From the NCBI GenBank assembly GCA_020632715.1, contig JACKFA010000008.1:310001-374000 (forward strand): a stretch of DNA of 64,000 nucleotides, in the 5' to 3' direction. Within the stretch, counting starts at the first letter, position 1. Every line of letters begins with the position of its first letter. Shown one piece after another: positions 34,758 to 43,417 of the stretch. Both the position numbers and the translations under genes were made by a program. The notes under the pieces are model-generated. The model worked only from the letters and a program-made list of their open reading frames with translations. It searched no databases and was not told where the DNA came from. The DNA is from Deltaproteobacteria bacterium. GTDB taxonomy: Bacteria > Myxococcota_A > UBA9042 > PHBI01.

Positions 34758-35866
34758 GGCAGCGCCTCGCAGGTGCCCGTCGCGAGCAGGACGAGCACCT
34801 CCACGACGTCCGTCAGGGCCTCCGACGACAGGAGCGTCGCGAGGTCGGCGAGCACGCCCTGAGCGACGTCGTCGCGCAGCAGCTCGACGCCGACCGTGGC
34901 GAGCGCGCGCCGCGCGGGGGCGTCGCCCTCGAGGAAGCCGAGCGCGTCGGCGAGGAGCGCGCGGTAGGGCGCCGTGTCCGCGCCGGTCGTCGCGCCGCCG
35001 TCGGCGCCCGCCCCGCCGTCGCTCGGCAGCGTCAGGATCCCGGCCGCGAGCACGTCGTAGAGGAGCGGCCCGAGCGCGACGTCCGGATCGACCTCGCGCA
35101 CGCACACGAGGAGCCCGCGGAGCGCGCTCTTCCCGGGCTCCTCGCCGAGGAGCCGCTCGAGGCCGCCCGCGAGCTCTGCCCAGGGCGACGCCTCCACGTC
35201 CACGATGAGCGCGAGGAGGTCGATGACCGTGCGCACGTCGAAGTCCGGCCCCGACGCCGCGACCAGCAGGTTCCGGAGCAGCAGCCGCAGCGCCTCGCGG
35301 CCGTCCTCCCCCTCGAAGGTGAGCCCGTCGAGCGCGTCGGCGAGGCCGCCTGCCTCTCCGAGCGCGGCGACGAGGGCGTCGACCAGGGCGTCGTCCTCGA
35401 GCGCTCGCCGCAGGAGGCCGAGCACGGGCGCCCCCTCGCAGGTCGAGAGGATCGCGCGCAGATCGTGGAGCGCCGCCGGATAGGGCGCCGCCGGCGAGTC
35501 GACGGCGACGTAGCGCAGCACGCGCCCGAGCGTCGGTTGGAGCCCCTCGCCGTCGGCCTCGCCGAGCACGTCGAGCACGGGCGCGAGCGCCGAGAAGGTG
35601 CCCTCCTCGAAGCCGCCGAGCAGGCGCAGCACGGCCGCGAGCAGGTCCCGCCGGGCGTCGTCCGGGAGGCGTCCACCGACGGCGTCGGCGAGGTGCGTGA
35701 GCTGCCCGGTCGCCTGGAGCTCGTGGAGCCGCGCGAGGTGGTCGTCGACCCGCTTGCAGGCCTTCGGCGGCGGCGTCTCGGGGGCGTCGACGTCGGCCCC
35801 GCCGCAGCCGGCGGCCGAGCCCAGCGCGAGCGAGGCGGCCACGACGATGGCGAGGGCGGGGCTCAC
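34754..35866 (-). CDS. Lipoprotein of helical-repeat type, function unknown
   Basis: The protein has 370 residues. A GTG start gives a good lipoprotein signal (PALAIVVAASLALGSAAGC). The mature part is almost entirely helical, rich in Leu, Ala and Asp, with repeat-like segments (LLAAVLRLLGGFEEG, LRAILSTCEGAPVLGLLRRAL, VIDLLALIVDVEASPW), as in ARM/HEAT-like folds. Three cysteines in the mature part are spaced far apart. No known family is recognised. It overlaps the FadL-type gene by 4 bp, so a partnership with the porin is likely but is inference. Confidence 0.65.
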   Translation of the reverse strand: MSPALAIVVAASLALGSAAGCGGADVDAPETPPPKACKRVDDHLARLHELQATGQLTHLADAVGGRLPDDARRDLLAAVLRLLGGFEEGTFSALAPVLDVLGEADGEGLQPTLGRVLRYVAVDSPAAPYPAALHDLRAILSTCEGAPVLGLLRRALEDDALVDALVAALGEAGGLADALDGLTFEGEDGREALRLLLRNLLVAASGPDFDVRTVIDLLALIVDVEASPWAELAGGLERLLGEEPGKSALRGLLVCVREVDPDVALGPLLYDVLAAGILTLPSDGGAGADGGATTGADTAPYRALLADALGFLEGDAPARRALATVGVELLRDDVAQGVLADLATLLSSEALTDVVEVLVLLATGTCEALP

Positions 35867-36231
35867 CGCGGGATGGTCGCAGGGTCCCCAAGCGATTTCA
35901 AGCCGGCGCGCCCGCGGCGGCCGCGCAGGACATTTGGGCAGGCCCTGAAGCGGACGCCTTCGCGGTACCGCACGAGCTCGGACTCGGCGCTCCCGCAGTC
36001 GCTCGAGGCGAGCTCGTCGAAGCAGTCCGAGGCGCCCGCCTGCGGGAACGCGACGGCGCCGGCGGCGACGCGCTCGTCGATGCCTCGGCAGCCCGCGTTC
36101 ACGAAGAATCGCGTGCACTCGGCGCCGCTCGCGAACGACGGCTCGAGCTTCGCGAGCTCGTCGCTCTCGGTCACGCAGCGAAAGAGCCGCCGGCAGATGG
36201 CCGCAGGCCGCGACACCTCGCCACCAGACAA
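35863..36231 (-). CDS. Small Cys-rich protein, possibly a broken lipoprotein gene
   Basis: The reading frame gives 122 residues from a TTG, with evenly spaced cysteines (AAICRRLFRC, GAECTRFFVNAGC, SDCFDELASSDC) like many secreted myxobacterial proteins, yet no signal peptide. The same frame continues upstream through a TAG (36241-36243) into RRDHVVVGSVSAGC, which looks like a short lipoprotein signal starting at a GTG overlapping the deaminase stop. An amber mutation in a former lipoprotein gene is therefore possible. The stop overlaps the next GTG start (GTGA), which argues for coding. The last ~20 residues are basic and may be non-native. Confidence 0.4.
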   Translation of the reverse strand: MSGGEVSRPAAICRRLFRCVTESDELAKLEPSFASGAECTRFFVNAGCRGIDERVAAGAVAFPQAGASDCFDELASSDCGSAESELVRYREGVRFRACPNVLRGRRGRAGLKSLGDPATIPR

Positions 36232-36314
36232 CCCAGCCGACTACACCGTCATCAGCCGCTCACGCGCGCGTTCGCAACCCGCGCTCACGCTGCCCACGAC
36301 GACGTGATCCCGTC

Positions 36315-37661
36315 TCACACCCCGGCGCGCTTCCGCACCTCGGCGAGCCGCGCCGCCGCGCGCTTCGCGATCTCGCGCGCGTCCCAGCGCACGAGGCGCC
36401 GATCCGCCACGAGCCGGTGCCCGTCGACGAACACGTCGCGCACCGCGCTCCGCGTCGCCGCGTAGACGACGCGCGAGGCGTAGTCCCCGCCGGGCCCGTC
36501 GCCGAGCCCGTCGAGCGCGAGCACCTGCAGATCCGCGAGGAACCCCGGCCGCACCTGCCCGAGCTCGTCGCCGAGCCCGAGCACCTCGGCCCCGGCGCGC
36601 GTCGCGAGGCGCAGCACCTCGGGCGCCGGCATGGCCGTCGGCCCGTGCACGGGCTTCTGCACGAGCGCCGCCGTCCGCATCTCGGTGAACGCGCACATGC
36701 GGTTGTTGCACGGCGCCCCGTCCGCCCCGAGGCTCACGTGGACGCCCGCCGCGAGGAGCCCCGGCACGTTCGCGACGCCGCTCCCGAGCTTCAGGTTCGA
36801 CGACACGCAGTGCGACACGCGCGTCCCGGCCGCCTCGAGCTCGAGGACCTCCTCGGGATCGAGGTGGATGCAGTGCGCGAGCACCGTCTTCGGCCCGCGG
36901 AGCCCGAGCCCCGCGAGGTGCGCGACGTTCCCCTGCCCGCCGCTCCGCGCGCGCACGATGTCGACCTCGGTGCGGTTCTCGGAGCTGTGCGTGTGCACCC
37001 AGAGCCCGCGCTCGGCGGCGTCCTTCGCGACCTCGCGCATGAGCTCGTCGGTGCACGAGAGCACGAAGCGCGGCGCGTACCCGTACCGGATCCGGCCGCC
37101 CTCGGCGCCGTCCCAGCGCTCGGCGAGCCGCCGGCTCTCGGCGAGGCTCGCGGCGGTCGTCTCGGCGAGCGACGCCGGCACGTCCGGCGCGTCCATCATG
37201 CACTTCCCGGCGACCGCGCGGAGCCCGCCCTCGGCGAGCGCCTCGAAGATGGCGTCCGTGTGGTGGACCGTGCCCATGTCGACGATCGCGGTCGTCCCGC
37301 CGAGGAGGAGCTCGGCTATCCCGAGCTCGGCGCTCGCGCGCAGGCTCTCGCGGTCGTGCGCGCCCTCGAGCGGCCAGATCCGCTCCTTCAGCCACTCGAG
37401 GAGCGAGAGATCGTCGGCGAGGTTCCGGAAGAGGGTCTGGCAGAGGTGGATGTGGGTCTGCACGAAGCCCGGGAGGATGACGCAGCCCGTCGCGTCCACG
37501 ACGACCTCGTCGCCCTCGCGCGAAAGCCCCGGCGCGACCGCCACGATCCGCTGCCCGCGCACGCGCACGTCGGCGCGCGCCACGGTGCCCGCGTCGTCCA
37601 TGACGAGCACGTCGCCCCCGCGGAGGAGCCAGGCGCGGTCGCTTGCCGTTCCGGCGGCCAC
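36315..37661 (-). CDS. Amidohydrolase of the TRZ/ATZ type (nucleoside or purine deaminase)
   Basis: The enzyme has 448 residues. Metal-site motifs: LPGFVQTHIHLCQTL (HxH), VHTHSSEN, VLAHCIHLD and SLGADGAPCNN (final Asp), the set of S-adenosylhomocysteine/5'-deoxyadenosine deaminases and related chlorohydrolase-like enzymes. SSNLKLGSG is also typical. The GTG at 37661 lies 4 bp after the purine nucleoside phosphorylase stop with GGGGTAGGG before it; an upstream start would overlap that gene by ~60 bp. Position in a nucleoside-salvage operon favours an adenosine-like or guanine substrate, which motifs alone do not fix. Confidence 0.85.
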   Translation of the reverse strand: MAAGTASDRAWLLRGGDVLVMDDAGTVARADVRVRGQRIVAVAPGLSREGDEVVVDATGCVILPGFVQTHIHLCQTLFRNLADDLSLLEWLKERIWPLEGAHDRESLRASAELGIAELLLGGTTAIVDMGTVHHTDAIFEALAEGGLRAVAGKCMMDAPDVPASLAETTAASLAESRRLAERWDGAEGGRIRYGYAPRFVLSCTDELMREVAKDAAERGLWVHTHSSENRTEVDIVRARSGGQGNVAHLAGLGLRGPKTVLAHCIHLDPEEVLELEAAGTRVSHCVSSNLKLGSGVANVPGLLAAGVHVSLGADGAPCNNRMCAFTEMRTAALVQKPVHGPTAMPAPEVLRLATRAGAEVLGLGDELGQVRPGFLADLQVLALDGLGDGPGGDYASRVVYAATRSAVRDVFVDGHRLVADRRLVRWDAREIAKRAAARLAEVRKRAGV

Positions 37662-37665
37662 CGCC

Positions 37666-38541
37666 CTACCCCTTCGCCCCGGCCGCGGCGCCATCGCCGG
37701 CGGCGAGCTTGCCAGCGAGCCCACGCACCACGGCGAGCAGGTTCGGCCCGGCCTTGGCGGCGACCTGCTTCACGTGCGCGTGGTCGAGCGGCTCCGAGAG
37801 CACGCCCGCCGCGAAGTTCGTGACGACGCTCACGCCCGCCACCTGGCAGCCCATGTGGTTGAGCGCGATGCACTCGTGCACGGTCGACATGCCGACGACC
37901 GCGGCGCCCAGCATCCGGAGCATCCGGATCTCGGCAGGCGTCTCGTAGCTCGGCCCCGACACGCCCGCGTACACGCCGCAGAACATGGAGACCCCCGCCT
38001 CGGCGGCCGCGCTCTGCACGAGCTCGCCGAGCTCCGCGCCGTAGCCGAAGGTCATGTCCGGGAAGCGCGGCCCGAGCGCGTCGATGTTCGGCCCGACGAG
38101 CGCGTTCACGCCCGTCAGGTTGATGTGGTCGACGATGCGGCAGAGGCTCCCCGGCTCGAGCCAGCGGTGGATCCCGCCGGCCGCGTTCGTGAGCAGGAAG
38201 CGCTTCGCGCCGAGGCGCGCGGCGAGGCGCACGCCGAAGACGACGTCCTGCAGCGGGTGCCCCTCGTAGGCGTGCACGCGGCCGGACAGGACGGCGATGG
38301 GGAGCCCCTCGAGGTAGCCCAGGACGAGCTCGCCGGAGTGCCCCTCGACCTTCGGGGCCGGCATGTGCGGGATCTCGGCGTAGGGGATCCGGACGCTGTC
38401 CTCGACGAGATCGCCCAGGGCGCCGAGGCCGCTGCCCGCGACGACCGCGAGGCGCGGCGCGAGCGACGAGCGGCCGCGCACGAAGTCGGTGGCCTCCGAG
38501 AGGCGCGCGAGGACGTCGTTGGGGTCGAAGGAGGTGCTCAT
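37666..38541 (-). CDS. Purine nucleoside phosphorylase (trimeric, class I type)
   Basis: The enzyme has 291 residues, the normal length. Motifs: VVAGSGLGAL (phosphate site), HSGELVLG, SGRVHAYEGH, LLTNAAGGIH, GVSGPSYETPAEIRM (base site Glu) and GMSTVHECIA. Reaction: phosphorolysis of inosine or guanosine-type nucleosides to base and (deoxy)ribose-1-phosphate. It lies between thymidine phosphorylase and the aminohydrolase, all leftward with gaps of 22 bp or less. The ATG has GAAGAGA 8 bp before it. The C-terminal tail is Ala/Gly-rich. Confidence 0.92.
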   Translation of the reverse strand: MSTSFDPNDVLARLSEATDFVRGRSSLAPRLAVVAGSGLGALGDLVEDSVRIPYAEIPHMPAPKVEGHSGELVLGYLEGLPIAVLSGRVHAYEGHPLQDVVFGVRLAARLGAKRFLLTNAAGGIHRWLEPGSLCRIVDHINLTGVNALVGPNIDALGPRFPDMTFGYGAELGELVQSAAAEAGVSMFCGVYAGVSGPSYETPAEIRMLRMLGAAVVGMSTVHECIALNHMGCQVAGVSVVTNFAAGVLSEPLDHAHVKQVAAKAGPNLLAVVRGLAGKLAAGDGAAAGAKG

Positions 38542-38563
38542 GGTGGGGTCTCTTCTCGGGCTC

Positions 38564-39895
38564 TCAGCCGATGCGGTCGATGATGAGGGACGGGAGCGCC
38601 TTCGGCGCCTCCGGCGCGAGCGTGAACGCGCGCCGCAGGCGGTCGAGGTGCTCCGGGCCGGGGACGCCGCTCGCGCCCTGGCCGTGGAGGAGGGTCGCGA
38701 GCGGGGCGCCGCGCGTCACGCGCTCGCCGACCTTGGCGTCGACGCGCACGCCGACGACGGGGTCGATGACGTCCTCGCGCCGCTGACGCCCAGCGCCGAG
38801 GGACATCGCGACGAGGCCGAGCTCCTTGCCGTCGATGCGCGTGACGACGCCGTCCTGGTCGGACTCGAGCGCCGTCTCGCCAGCCGCGCGCGGGAGCTTC
38901 GCGAGGTCGCCGCCGTGCGCTGCGACCATGCGCTCGAAGCGCGCGAGCGCCGAGCCGTCGTCGAGGGCGGCGCGGATCCGGGCGCGCCCCGCGTCGAACG
39001 AGACGCCGCGCGCGAGCTCGACCATGGCGCCGCCGAGCACCTCGACGAGCTCGACCACGTCCGCGGGGCCGCCGCCGCGCAGGACGTCGACGCTCTCCTC
39101 GATCTCGCAGGCGTTCCCGACCATGCGCCCGAGCGGCTCGTCCATGCGCGTCAGGAAGGCGACGACGCGCTTGCCCATCTCGCGCCCGACGGCGACCATC
39201 TTCTCGGCGAGCTCGCGCGCGCGCTCGACGGTGTCCATGAAGGCGGCCGGGCCGACCTTCACGTCGAGCACGAGCCCCTCGATGCCCTCGGCGAGCTTCT
39301 TCGACATGATGCTCGCGCAGATGAGCGGGATCGACTCGACCGTCCCGGTCACGTCGCGGAGCGCGTAGAGGCGCTTGTCGGCGGGGGCCACGTCCTCGGT
39401 CTGCCCCATGATGGAGCAGCCGACGTCGCCGACGATCTCGGTGAAGCGCGCGATGGAGAGCGCCGCGTCGTAGCCCGGGATGGCCTCGAGCTTGTCGATG
39501 GTGCCGCCGGTGTGGCCGAGCCCGCGCCCCGCGACCATCGGCACGATGACGCCGGCCGCGGCCGCCGCCGGGGCGAGCGGGATCGAGATCTTGTCGCCGA
39601 CGCCGCCCGTCGAGTGCTTGTCGATGCGCCCGGCGCCGAGCGCGACGAGATCGAGCACCTGGCCGCTCTCGAGCATGGCCTCGGTCCAGGTGCGGGTCTC
39701 GCGGTCGTCGAGGCCGCGGAAGAAGACGGCCATCGCGAGGGCGGCCATCTGGTAGGCGGGCATCCGGTCCGCCGCGTAGTCGGCGATGAGGCGCCGGATC
39801 TCGGCGTCGCTGAGGGCGCCGCCGTCGCGCTTGTGCGCGATGAGCTCGACTGTCGTACGCACGGGTGGTCTCTCGCTCCCTCGCCCCGGGTTCAT
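38564..39895 (-). CDS. deoA: Thymidine (pyrimidine-nucleoside) phosphorylase
   Basis: The enzyme has 443 residues. Motifs: TTVELIAHKRDGGALSDAEI at the N-terminus, DKHSTGGVGDKIS (phosphate-binding), GRGLGHTGGTIDKLEAIPG, and MGQTEDVAPADKRLYALRDVTGTVESIPL, all diagnostic of glycosyltransferase family 3 nucleoside phosphorylases. Reaction: thymidine plus phosphate to thymine and deoxyribose-1-phosphate. An alternative GTG at 39862 would start at RTTVELI, which is where many homologues begin; either is possible. The upstream DeoB-like gene stops 3 bp before the ATG. Confidence 0.92.
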   Translation of the reverse strand: MNPGRGSERPPVRTTVELIAHKRDGGALSDAEIRRLIADYAADRMPAYQMAALAMAVFFRGLDDRETRTWTEAMLESGQVLDLVALGAGRIDKHSTGGVGDKISIPLAPAAAAAGVIVPMVAGRGLGHTGGTIDKLEAIPGYDAALSIARFTEIVGDVGCSIMGQTEDVAPADKRLYALRDVTGTVESIPLICASIMSKKLAEGIEGLVLDVKVGPAAFMDTVERARELAEKMVAVGREMGKRVVAFLTRMDEPLGRMVGNACEIEESVDVLRGGGPADVVELVEVLGGAMVELARGVSFDAGRARIRAALDDGSALARFERMVAAHGGDLAKLPRAAGETALESDQDGVVTRIDGKELGLVAMSLGAGRQRREDVIDPVVGVRVDAKVGERVTRGAPLATLLHGQGASGVPGPEHLDRLRRAFTLAPEAPKALPSLIIDRIG

Positions 39896-39898
39896 CGG

Positions 39899-40747
39899 TC
39901 AGGCGAGCAGGGCCTCGTAGAAGGAGGTGCCGGCCGCGGTCGTCGCGTCGCCCAGGACGTGGGCGACCGTGGCGCCGACGTCGGCCAGACCAAGTCGCGT
40001 ACCGAGATCCACGCCCGATGGCAAGGCCGGCGTGTAGACGAGGAGCGGCGCGCGCTCGCGGGTGCCGCCCTCCCGGCCGGGCAGCGTGGCGTCGCGCCCG
40101 CCGAGGGCGGTGATGACGAGGAGCGAGTCCTCGCCGAGCTGATCGAGGAGCGCGCCGAGCGCCGCGTCGAGCCGCGCGAGCGCGCGGGCGATGCCGACGG
40201 GGCCGACAGCGCCGTGCATCGTCTCGCCCGCGACGGGGGCCGCGATGACGAGGCCGTCGCGCCCGGGGCCGCCCGCGACGCGGGTGAGCGCGACCAGGGG
40301 CCCCTCGCCGGCGTGGTCGTGGCGGGTGACCCCGTCGACGCCGTCGAGCAGATCGGCCGCCGCGCCGACCGCGTGGATCGGCACGCCCGCGGCGTGGAGG
40401 GTGCGGATGGCGTCGCCCACGAGCTCGCCGAGGGCCCCGGCCGGATCGCGCCCCGCGCTCGCGCGGCGGGCGAGGCCGTGGCTCGCGGCGGGCGGCTCGG
40501 CAGGGGCGACGCCGCGGATCCGCGTGACGTTCCCGAGACCGAGCCACTGGAGGAGGCGCAGCTCGAGGCCGCCCATGTAGGTCGCGACGTGGGCGAGCGT
40601 GTCGGCGCCGAGGTCCTTGTACTCTCCGGCGTCGTCCTGCGCGCCGGCGCCGATCCCCTGGACGGCGACGACGACGACCTGCCTGAAGAGCCCGGTCGCC
40701 TCGCGCGGGGCGGGCGCGTCCTGCGCCTTCGACTTTCGCTTGCCCAT
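39899..40747 (-). CDS. Phosphopentomutase (DeoB)-like pseudoenzyme
   Basis: The product has 282 residues against ~400 in DeoB. Clear DeoB landmarks remain: DLGADTLAHVATY, GLGNVTRI, and the C-terminal ERAPLLVYTPALPSGVDLGTR-LADVGATVAHVLG. Yet the metal-binding Asp of VLDSFGIG is lost (VAVQGIGAG), the catalytic Thr motif GKDTxSGHWE is reduced to GRDPAG, the DFDxxxGHRRD motif is absent, and TADHGCDPT reads TALGGRDAT. The central cap domain is missing. Catalysis by the known mechanism looks impossible. The ATG at 40747 has GGAGGGAG upstream. It heads the nucleoside-salvage operon, where a working DeoB would be expected. Confidence 0.78.
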   Translation of the reverse strand: MGKRKSKAQDAPAPREATGLFRQVVVVAVQGIGAGAQDDAGEYKDLGADTLAHVATYMGGLELRLLQWLGLGNVTRIRGVAPAEPPAASHGLARRASAGRDPAGALGELVGDAIRTLHAAGVPIHAVGAAADLLDGVDGVTRHDHAGEGPLVALTRVAGGPGRDGLVIAAPVAGETMHGAVGPVGIARALARLDAALGALLDQLGEDSLLVITALGGRDATLPGREGGTRERAPLLVYTPALPSGVDLGTRLGLADVGATVAHVLGDATTAAGTSFYEALLA

Positions 40748-40818
40748 GAGCGCTCCCTCCTCGGTGCGGTGGTCGGTCGGAGTGCGAGCGCGCGTGACGG
40801 CGCGGCCGCTCGGCCCCG

Positions 40819-40846
40819 AGCATCGAACAGGACGGGAAGTCGTCAA
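40819..40846 (-). promoter_or_regulatory. Sigma-70-type promoter of the nucleoside operon
   Basis: On the minus strand TTGACG (40846-40841) is followed after 16 bp by GATGCT (40824-40819). The -35 matches 5 of 6, the -10 matches 3 of 6. The expected start is ~65 nt before the first gene. Confidence 0.4.
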
Positions 40847-40894
40847 GAAATCCGATGGTTCGCGCGATGCCTCACCGCGGCTACGGGGGGCGAT

Positions 40895-41176
40895 CTACTC
40901 GGCGGCGTCGGGCTCGTCGGGCAACGGTCCGCGGAGGATGGTGAACGGCGAGTCGCGCGGCGCCGCAGGCGGGACGGGGGGCGGAGGCGGGGCCACGCCG
41001 GCCTCCGGATGTGCATCCGCAAAACGCTCCGGAGCCTTCTTGAATGCGAAGATACAGGGCCGCTCTTGTGCACTGCAAAAGAACCAGCGTCGCCCGCGGA
41101 AGCCGACGCTCGGCGTCCGGGGCGCGATGGGCACGGCGGCCCCGCAGACCGGGCAGGTGGCGCTGTCCTCGCTCAT
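40895..41176 (-). CDS. Small protein with TRASH/YHS-like cysteine pattern
   Basis: The protein has 93 residues: CPVCGAAVPIAPRTPSVGF, then RGRRWFFCSAQERPCIFAFKKAPERF, then a Pro-rich tail. The CxxC pair, the WFFCS turn and the F-x-x-x-P-E-R-F end recall YHS/TRASH metal-sensing domains, although the second pair is spaced C-x6-C. A structural zinc site is likely. No signal peptide, so cytoplasmic. It is divergent from the ABC exporter genes, with 94 bp between; a TATATC lies upstream but no clear -35. Role unknown. Confidence 0.6.
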   Translation of the reverse strand: MSEDSATCPVCGAAVPIAPRTPSVGFRGRRWFFCSAQERPCIFAFKKAPERFADAHPEAGVAPPPPPVPPAAPRDSPFTILRGPLPDEPDAAE

Positions 41177-41270
41177 CGGACGGGAGATATAGCGCCCCTT
41201 TGCCCGATTCGGCGACTTCTGGTTTGCTCCCCGGCGGGCCGCGGCGCGAGACGCCGCGCCACCGCGACCT

Positions 41271-42671
41271 GTGGAGGACCCCATCGACGCACGCCGCCTG
41301 CTCGCCTATCGCGCCCGCGCGTTCTCACGCCGCTTCACGGGCGGCTCGGTGGTCGAGCGCGTCGTCGCGGGCGGGCTCCTGCTCGTGGCGCTCGCGGCGC
41401 TCGGCGCGGGCGCCGTGGCGCTCGCGGGGTCGGACCTCGCCGTGCTCGACCCGGCCGCGCGCGCGCAGGGCGTGCGCGACCGGATCTTCTGGTTCGGGAC
41501 CTTCGCGGCGGTGATCTTCTCGTACTCGACCTTCGAGGTCTTTTTCCGCGCCTCCGACGCGCGCCTCATCGGCGTCCTGCCGGTGCGCGGGCGCACGCGC
41601 TACACCGATCTCTTCGTCCGCGCCGTGTTCCTCCACCTCCCGCTCGCGTTCCCGTTCGCGTGCTACGCGGTCGCGCTCGTCTCGGCGGGCGCGGGCGCGC
41701 TCGGCACCTACGCGGCGAGCATGGCGGGCGTCCTCTTCGTGGTCGGGCTCCCGCTGTGCACGTGGCTCCACCTCGTGGCCGGCGAGTCGCTGCTGTCGCC
41801 GTCGTCGCCGCTCCGGCGGCAGCTCGCGGGCGCGGTCTTCGACGACGAGGCGGTGCTCCTCGTGTACGCGCCTGCGGTCGGCCTGCTCGCGACGCTCGTG
41901 CTCGGGCTCTTCGCGGAGGTCGGGCTGCGGCAGGCGGTCCTCGAGCGGAAGGGCGACCTCCTCGCCCCCGTGCTCGGAGGCGCCGCGGCGGTCGCGGTGG
42001 CGTCGGTCATCGCGGGGGCGCGGGTCGCCGAGCGCGTGCTGCACCGCATCATGCCGCGCTTCACGGAGCTCGACGTGCCGGCGCCGTTCCGCGACGACGG
42101 CGTCCGCAAGGTCGTGCCGGGCGAGTGGCTCGCGGGGCGGCTCCCGGCGGCGTGGCGCCCGTACTTCCTGCGGGATCTGCGGCAGCTCCGGCGGCGGCAT
42201 CGGGTCGATCGCCTGCTCCTCATCGCGTACGCCATCATCCTCGTGGCGTTCGACCTCGGGCAGCCGGCGGCGACGTGGTCGGCCGGTGCCGCGCACCTCG
42301 TGGTCCTCGGCGGGTTCGTCGGGCTCCTCGTCGGGAGCGCGTTCCGCAGCCACGGCCGCGAGCTCGCGGCGCCCGGCCTCGAGCAGACGCTGCCGGTCGA
42401 GGCTGGAGCCGCGCGCTGGGGGCGGGTGGCGGCGGATCTCCTGCACCCGGTCGTCGCGAGCGTCGCGACGGGGGTGGCGGTCGCGGCGACGGGCGCCATC
42501 GGCGTGGGGCTCGCGGTGCTCGGCGCGGGCCTCGCGCTCGCGGTGGCGCTCGTGCTCGTGACGCAGCGCGTCGCGGCGGCGGCCTATCCGGAGCGGGTCG
42601 CGGCGGCCTCGCTCCTCTTCCGCGCGGTGATTCTCGGGCTCGTCGGGGTGGCGTCATGGCAGCTGGGCTGA
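41271..42671 (+). CDS. ABC exporter permease subunit
   Basis: The protein has 466 residues and about ten hydrophobic segments (VVERVVAGGLLLVALAALGAGAV, FAAVIFSYSTFEVFF, LLLIAYAIILVAFDLG and others), with large charged loops and no ATPase motif. The next gene overlaps by 16 bp and encodes the ATPase, giving a two-gene ABC-2 or Ecs-type exporter. The GTG at 41271 is itself part of GTGGAGGACCCC; that GGAGG has ideal spacing for an in-frame ATC at 41283, so the real start may be non-canonical. Substrate unknown. Confidence 0.75.
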   Translation: MEDPIDARRLLAYRARAFSRRFTGGSVVERVVAGGLLLVALAALGAGAVALAGSDLAVLDPAARAQGVRDRIFWFGTFAAVIFSYSTFEVFFRASDARLIGVLPVRGRTRYTDLFVRAVFLHLPLAFPFACYAVALVSAGAGALGTYAASMAGVLFVVGLPLCTWLHLVAGESLLSPSSPLRRQLAGAVFDDEAVLLVYAPAVGLLATLVLGLFAEVGLRQAVLERKGDLLAPVLGGAAAVAVASVIAGARVAERVLHRIMPRFTELDVPAPFRDDGVRKVVPGEWLAGRLPAAWRPYFLRDLRQLRRRHRVDRLLLIAYAIILVAFDLGQPAATWSAGAAHLVVLGGFVGLLVGSAFRSHGRELAAPGLEQTLPVEAGAARWGRVAADLLHPVVASVATGVAVAATGAIGVGLAVLGAGLALAVALVLVTQRVAAAAYPERVAAASLLFRAVILGLVGVASWQLG

Positions 42672-43417
42672 GCGCGGGCGGCGAGGCGGCGACGCCGCCG
42701 ATCCTCGCGGTGCGCGGGGTGAAGAAGGCGTTCCGGAAGAAGGTGGCCGTCAGCGACGTGAGCTTCGAGGTGCGGCCGGGGGAGCTCCTCGGGCTCATCG
42801 GGCCGAACGGCGCCGGGAAGTCGACGACGGTGAAGATCGTGACGAGCCAGCTCCTCGCGGACGAGGGCGAGGTGCTGGTCTCGGGGCACGACATCGTGAA
42901 GGAGCCGCTCGCGGCCAAGCGCCTCATCGGGTACGTGCCGCAGGACATCGCGCTCTACCCGTTCCTCACGGGGCGCGAGGTCCTCGAGTTCGTGGCCGAG
43001 GTGCGGGGGATCGCGCCGGCCGAGGCGGCAGCGACGATCGACGCGCTGCTCGCGCGGATGAAGCTCACGGACGACCAGCACCGGATGACGCGCGAGTACA
43101 GCGAGGGGATGGCGCGGAAGCTCGCGATCGCCTCGGCGCTCATCGGGCACCCGCCGCTCCTCCTGCTCGACGAGTCGCTGAACGGGCTCGATCCGCGCGC
43201 CGCGAGCGAGGTGAAGGCGATCCTCCGGGAAGAGCTCGCGCGGGGCGCGGCGGTGGTGCTCGTGTCGCACGTGCTCGACGTGCTCGAGCGGCTCTGCACG
43301 AGCGTGCTCCTCATCGGCGAGGGGCGCGTCATCGACAAGCTCGACCGGGAGCGCCTCGACGCGCTCGCCGCGGGCGGGACGACGCTCGAGGACTTCTTCA
43401 TCGCGAACACGCGGTAG
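42656..43417 (+). CDS. ABC transporter ATP-binding subunit
   Basis: The protein has 253 residues. Walker A GPNGAGKST, Q-loop YVPQDIALY, signature YSEGMARKLAIASAL (an LSGGQ variant), Walker B LLLLDESLNGLDP and H-loop VSHVLD are all present. The overall pattern fits ABC-2 exporters (EcsA/CcmA-like). It powers the adjacent permease. The ATG at 42656 was chosen because it overlaps the permease end and gives a normal-length N-terminus. About 175 bp of non-coding sequence follow, with no clear terminator. Confidence 0.9.
   Translation: MAAGLSAGGEAATPPILAVRGVKKAFRKKVAVSDVSFEVRPGELLGLIGPNGAGKSTTVKIVTSQLLADEGEVLVSGHDIVKEPLAAKRLIGYVPQDIALYPFLTGREVLEFVAEVRGIAPAEAAATIDALLARMKLTDDQHRMTREYSEGMARKLAIASALIGHPPLLLLDESLNGLDPRAASEVKAILREELARGAAVVLVSHVLDVLERLCTSVLLIGEGRVIDKLDRERLDALAAGGTTLEDFFIANTR

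Noticed and set aside
38489..42655. Plus-strand frame reading through the nucleoside operon into the ABC ATPase
   Set aside because: Only the part from 42656 encodes a recognisable protein; the rest is antisense to deoA and the other operon genes.
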